Source: DATDDB01 sp035260545
GTDB lineage: Bacteria; Pseudomonadota; Gammaproteobacteria; Burkholderiales; Gallionellaceae
Assembly (NCBI GenBank): GCA_035260545.1
Contig: DATFUZ010000028.1
Span: forward strand, 1 to 24,827
Reading direction: 5' to 3'
Length of the DNA stretch: 24,827 nt
This document shows positions 23,421 to 24,827 of this stretch, in pieces. The notes under the pieces are model-generated. The model ran no database searches, was not told the DNA's origin, and saw nothing but the letters and a program-made list of their open reading frames with translations. The position numbers were made by a program, and so were the translations under genes. Each line of letters begins with the position of its first letter. Within the stretch, counting starts at the first letter, position 1.

Positions 23421-23536
23421 GGGACTTGGCGGGTCGGTCCCAGTTGCTGCCGTTCGCGAAGGACGGCTTCGCGGCGGTGGATATTGGAGAAGATACTTCG
23501 ACTTCACGGCCGGTTGCTGCCGTTCGCGAACGGCAG
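23421..23536 (+). repeat. Hairpin and direct-repeat block upstream of the DUF4253-like gene
   Basis: This block has three parts. A GGGAC...GTCCC hairpin at 23421-23441 matches those of the left-arm repeats. The 18-base GTTGCTGCCGTTCGCGAA occurs twice, at 23443-23460 and 23513-23530. The second copy extends into a perfect 20-base palindrome, CTGCCGTTCGCGAACGGCAG, at 23517-23536. The block ends 33 bases before the gene start. The rest of 23301-23569 shows nothing. Confidence 0.7.
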
Positions 23537-23569
23537 CTTAATTACGGTGCAATAATTATTGGGGATTAA

Positions 23570-24538
23570 GTGGTGATTCGAGATGAGACCAAGTTGCGCG
23601 AGATATTGCGCCAAACGGCGCTGGCAGATTCGCCTGTTGCGCGCCTGAACATCCGGGATCCGGACGAGATTGCGTTTGCCATCGACATTCCGCTCGCCGA
23701 ACCCATGCAGAGCTGGCAGCTTATGCGCGAACTGGTCCCCCAGACCGGGAGGTGGCCGGTGTTGATCACCCTGTGGGGCGGGGGGAACTCTTGGCACGAG
23801 AAGGCGCGGCTTATTCGTGACGAATTCTCCAACCGCTTCGCGTTTACGCAGGAATTGCTGAAAGACAGCCGCAGCGGACACAATCCGGCAGACATCATTG
23901 CAGCCTCGGAAACCGTGGACGTGGGGGCGCAGCTCAGGCAGATCGAAGAGAGAATGCAGAGCGCGCACTATGAGCACTTTGATCTGGAGGAAGACCTGGA
24001 GAGACTTCTGGAAGGCACCCGCGACCGTTTCGGCTTCGCCCCGGACGTGGGCGATCCGGTCAACTTTCTGACGACCGAAAAAATTTACTCCAAGGCCAGC
24101 CTTGAGCGCTGGCTTTTCGAGTGGGAGCGCAAAAATTGTGCCGATGCGCTACGGGTGCAGGACGATGAGCTGTCGTACCTGGAATGGTTCGAGCAGCACA
24201 GCCCGTCGCTCGTGCTTCTGCTGATGCCTTCCGCACGACACTGGGAAATCCCGGCCTACCTCAACTGGTTCGCTTCCAACATCGCCAGTAGCCAGTTGAT
24301 CGTCGCCCTCCTGCGGGAGTGGCACCAAAAGTACGGGGCGGAACTGGTGTCGCACCACGGCACCATGCTCGAACTCATCACATCACGCCTGCCCGACACG
24401 CCAGAAGATGCATTTCATCTCGCCTGGCAGCAGGAAACGATCGCCCAGTGCACCACCATTCCCGCCGGCGTTTCCCTGCGCGACCATGCACGTGCCATGC
24501 TCTGCACAAACTGCTGGTTTCTGCACGCCCGGCGGTGA
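23570..24538 (+). CDS. DUF4253-like protein
   Basis: A 322-residue soluble protein starting with tandem GTG codons at 23570. The C-terminal 110-130 residues resemble DUF4253: HWEIPAYLNWFASN, VALLREWHQKYGAELVSHHG, TMLELITSRLPDTPEDAFHLA, a QETIAQCT segment and the final DHARAMLCTNCWFLHARR (each quoted in part). The N-terminal half, with RWPVLITLWGGG and an acidic middle, is not recognised. The function of DUF4253 is unknown; members occur among SUKH-type and other immunity-like genes (recollection). It is the last gene before the terminal insertion-element end and points outward. 24539-24688 holds no gene. Confidence 0.68.
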   Translation: MVIRDETKLREILRQTALADSPVARLNIRDPDEIAFAIDIPLAEPMQSWQLMRELVPQTGRWPVLITLWGGGNSWHEKARLIRDEFSNRFAFTQELLKDSRSGHNPADIIAASETVDVGAQLRQIEERMQSAHYEHFDLEEDLERLLEGTRDRFGFAPDVGDPVNFLTTEKIYSKASLERWLFEWERKNCADALRVQDDELSYLEWFEQHSPSLVLLLMPSARHWEIPAYLNWFASNIASSQLIVALLREWHQKYGAELVSHHGTMLELITSRLPDTPEDAFHLAWQQETIAQCTTIPAGVSLRDHARAMLCTNCWFLHARR

Positions 24539-24688
24539 ACTCGGCGCTCAGCGCCGCGTGCGGCCCCGCGAAGTGTGCTGAATAAGTCGCCGCTTTTGAG
24601 TTCCGAAGATGGCCGTATTGAGTCGTAAGCTGCATCTCGCAAATGGCCGCTTAAGGGCAACGAATTTACACCTTCGAATGTCGCCTAT

Positions 24689-24827
24689 GGGCACAGACTG
24701 TGTCAAAACGCCAGCGCAATGGTAGCTGGGCCGGGGCGCAAGGCCGTTTTGTGATCGCAGTCAATCGCGAGCGCCAGAAACAAGATTGAGATCGGAACAG
24801 TGGCGTGATCTAGGCGGCAGCCATCGC
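24689..24827 (-). mobile_element. End fragment of an insertion element (right copy)
   Basis: The exact reverse complement of bases 3-141. The element boundary is at 24689 and the body would continue beyond the window end. Two identical ends facing outward mean either two inverted copies of one element flank this region, or the assembly stopped at a repeat on both sides. Confidence 0.6.

Noticed and set aside
1..24827. CRISPR array, tRNA or rRNA genes
   Set aside because: No regularly spaced short repeats and no cloverleaf or rRNA-like segment were noticed on either strand.

Overview
The window is a GC-rich bacterial chromosome fragment. It most likely comes from a betaproteobacterium, and Nitrosomonadales or Rhodocyclales would fit. 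The evidence is the syntenic secDF-yajC-tgt block, the low-molecular-weight PBP / D-amino acid aminotransferase / ybeD / lipB / lipA run, and the style of the encoded proteins. The placement is inference; no rRNA or tRNA gene was seen. The fragment ends on both sides in the same 139-base sequence in opposite orientation, which looks like the end of a multicopy insertion element and probably explains why the sequence stops there.

Layout. (1) 1-4526, left accessory arm: four minus-strand genes for small uncharacterised proteins. These are a DUF3997-like lipoprotein, two unknowns, and a protein joining a YrhB/Imm35-like domain to a papain-fold deamidase-like domain. They are separated by related intergenic repeats. 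(2) 4545-18053, a 13-gene minus-strand run: queA, nfeD, qmcA, an ABC-2 exporter of the YbhGFSR type (HlyD adaptor, fused double ATPase, two permeases), a monohaem cytochrome c, tgt, yajC, secD, secF and dedA. (3) 18163-22080, a divergent plus-strand run: a PBP5-like protein with altered catalytic motifs, D-amino acid aminotransferase, ybeD, lipB and lipA, closed by a strong terminator. (4) 22137-24827, right accessory arm: three plus-strand genes of unknown function, the last with a DUF4253-like domain.

How the genes work together. QueA and Tgt make queuosine in tRNA. YajC, SecD and SecF assist protein export. LipB and LipA make protein-bound lipoate. The PBP-like protein and the D-amino acid aminotransferase both point to the cell wall or D-amino acid metabolism. 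The HlyD/ABC genes form one translationally coupled envelope exporter, and NfeD and QmcA form the usual SPFH/NfeD membrane pair.

Two things stand out. First, the PBP5/DacC-like protein has lost the nucleophilic serine (SxxK has become AxxK) and carries changes in the other two active-site motifs (SGN to SGD, KTG to KIG), while its fold, signal peptide and C-terminal anchor look intact. It appears to be a conserved pseudo-enzyme. Second, the two accessory arms follow the same plan in mirror image. A 262-base repeat (about 89% identical between arms) sits directly beyond the last core gene on each side. Outward-facing small genes follow, most of them preceded by a repeat carrying a GGGAC/GTCCC hairpin, and then comes the insertion-element end. 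This looks like a cassette-style array, but no integrase and no canonical attC site was found.
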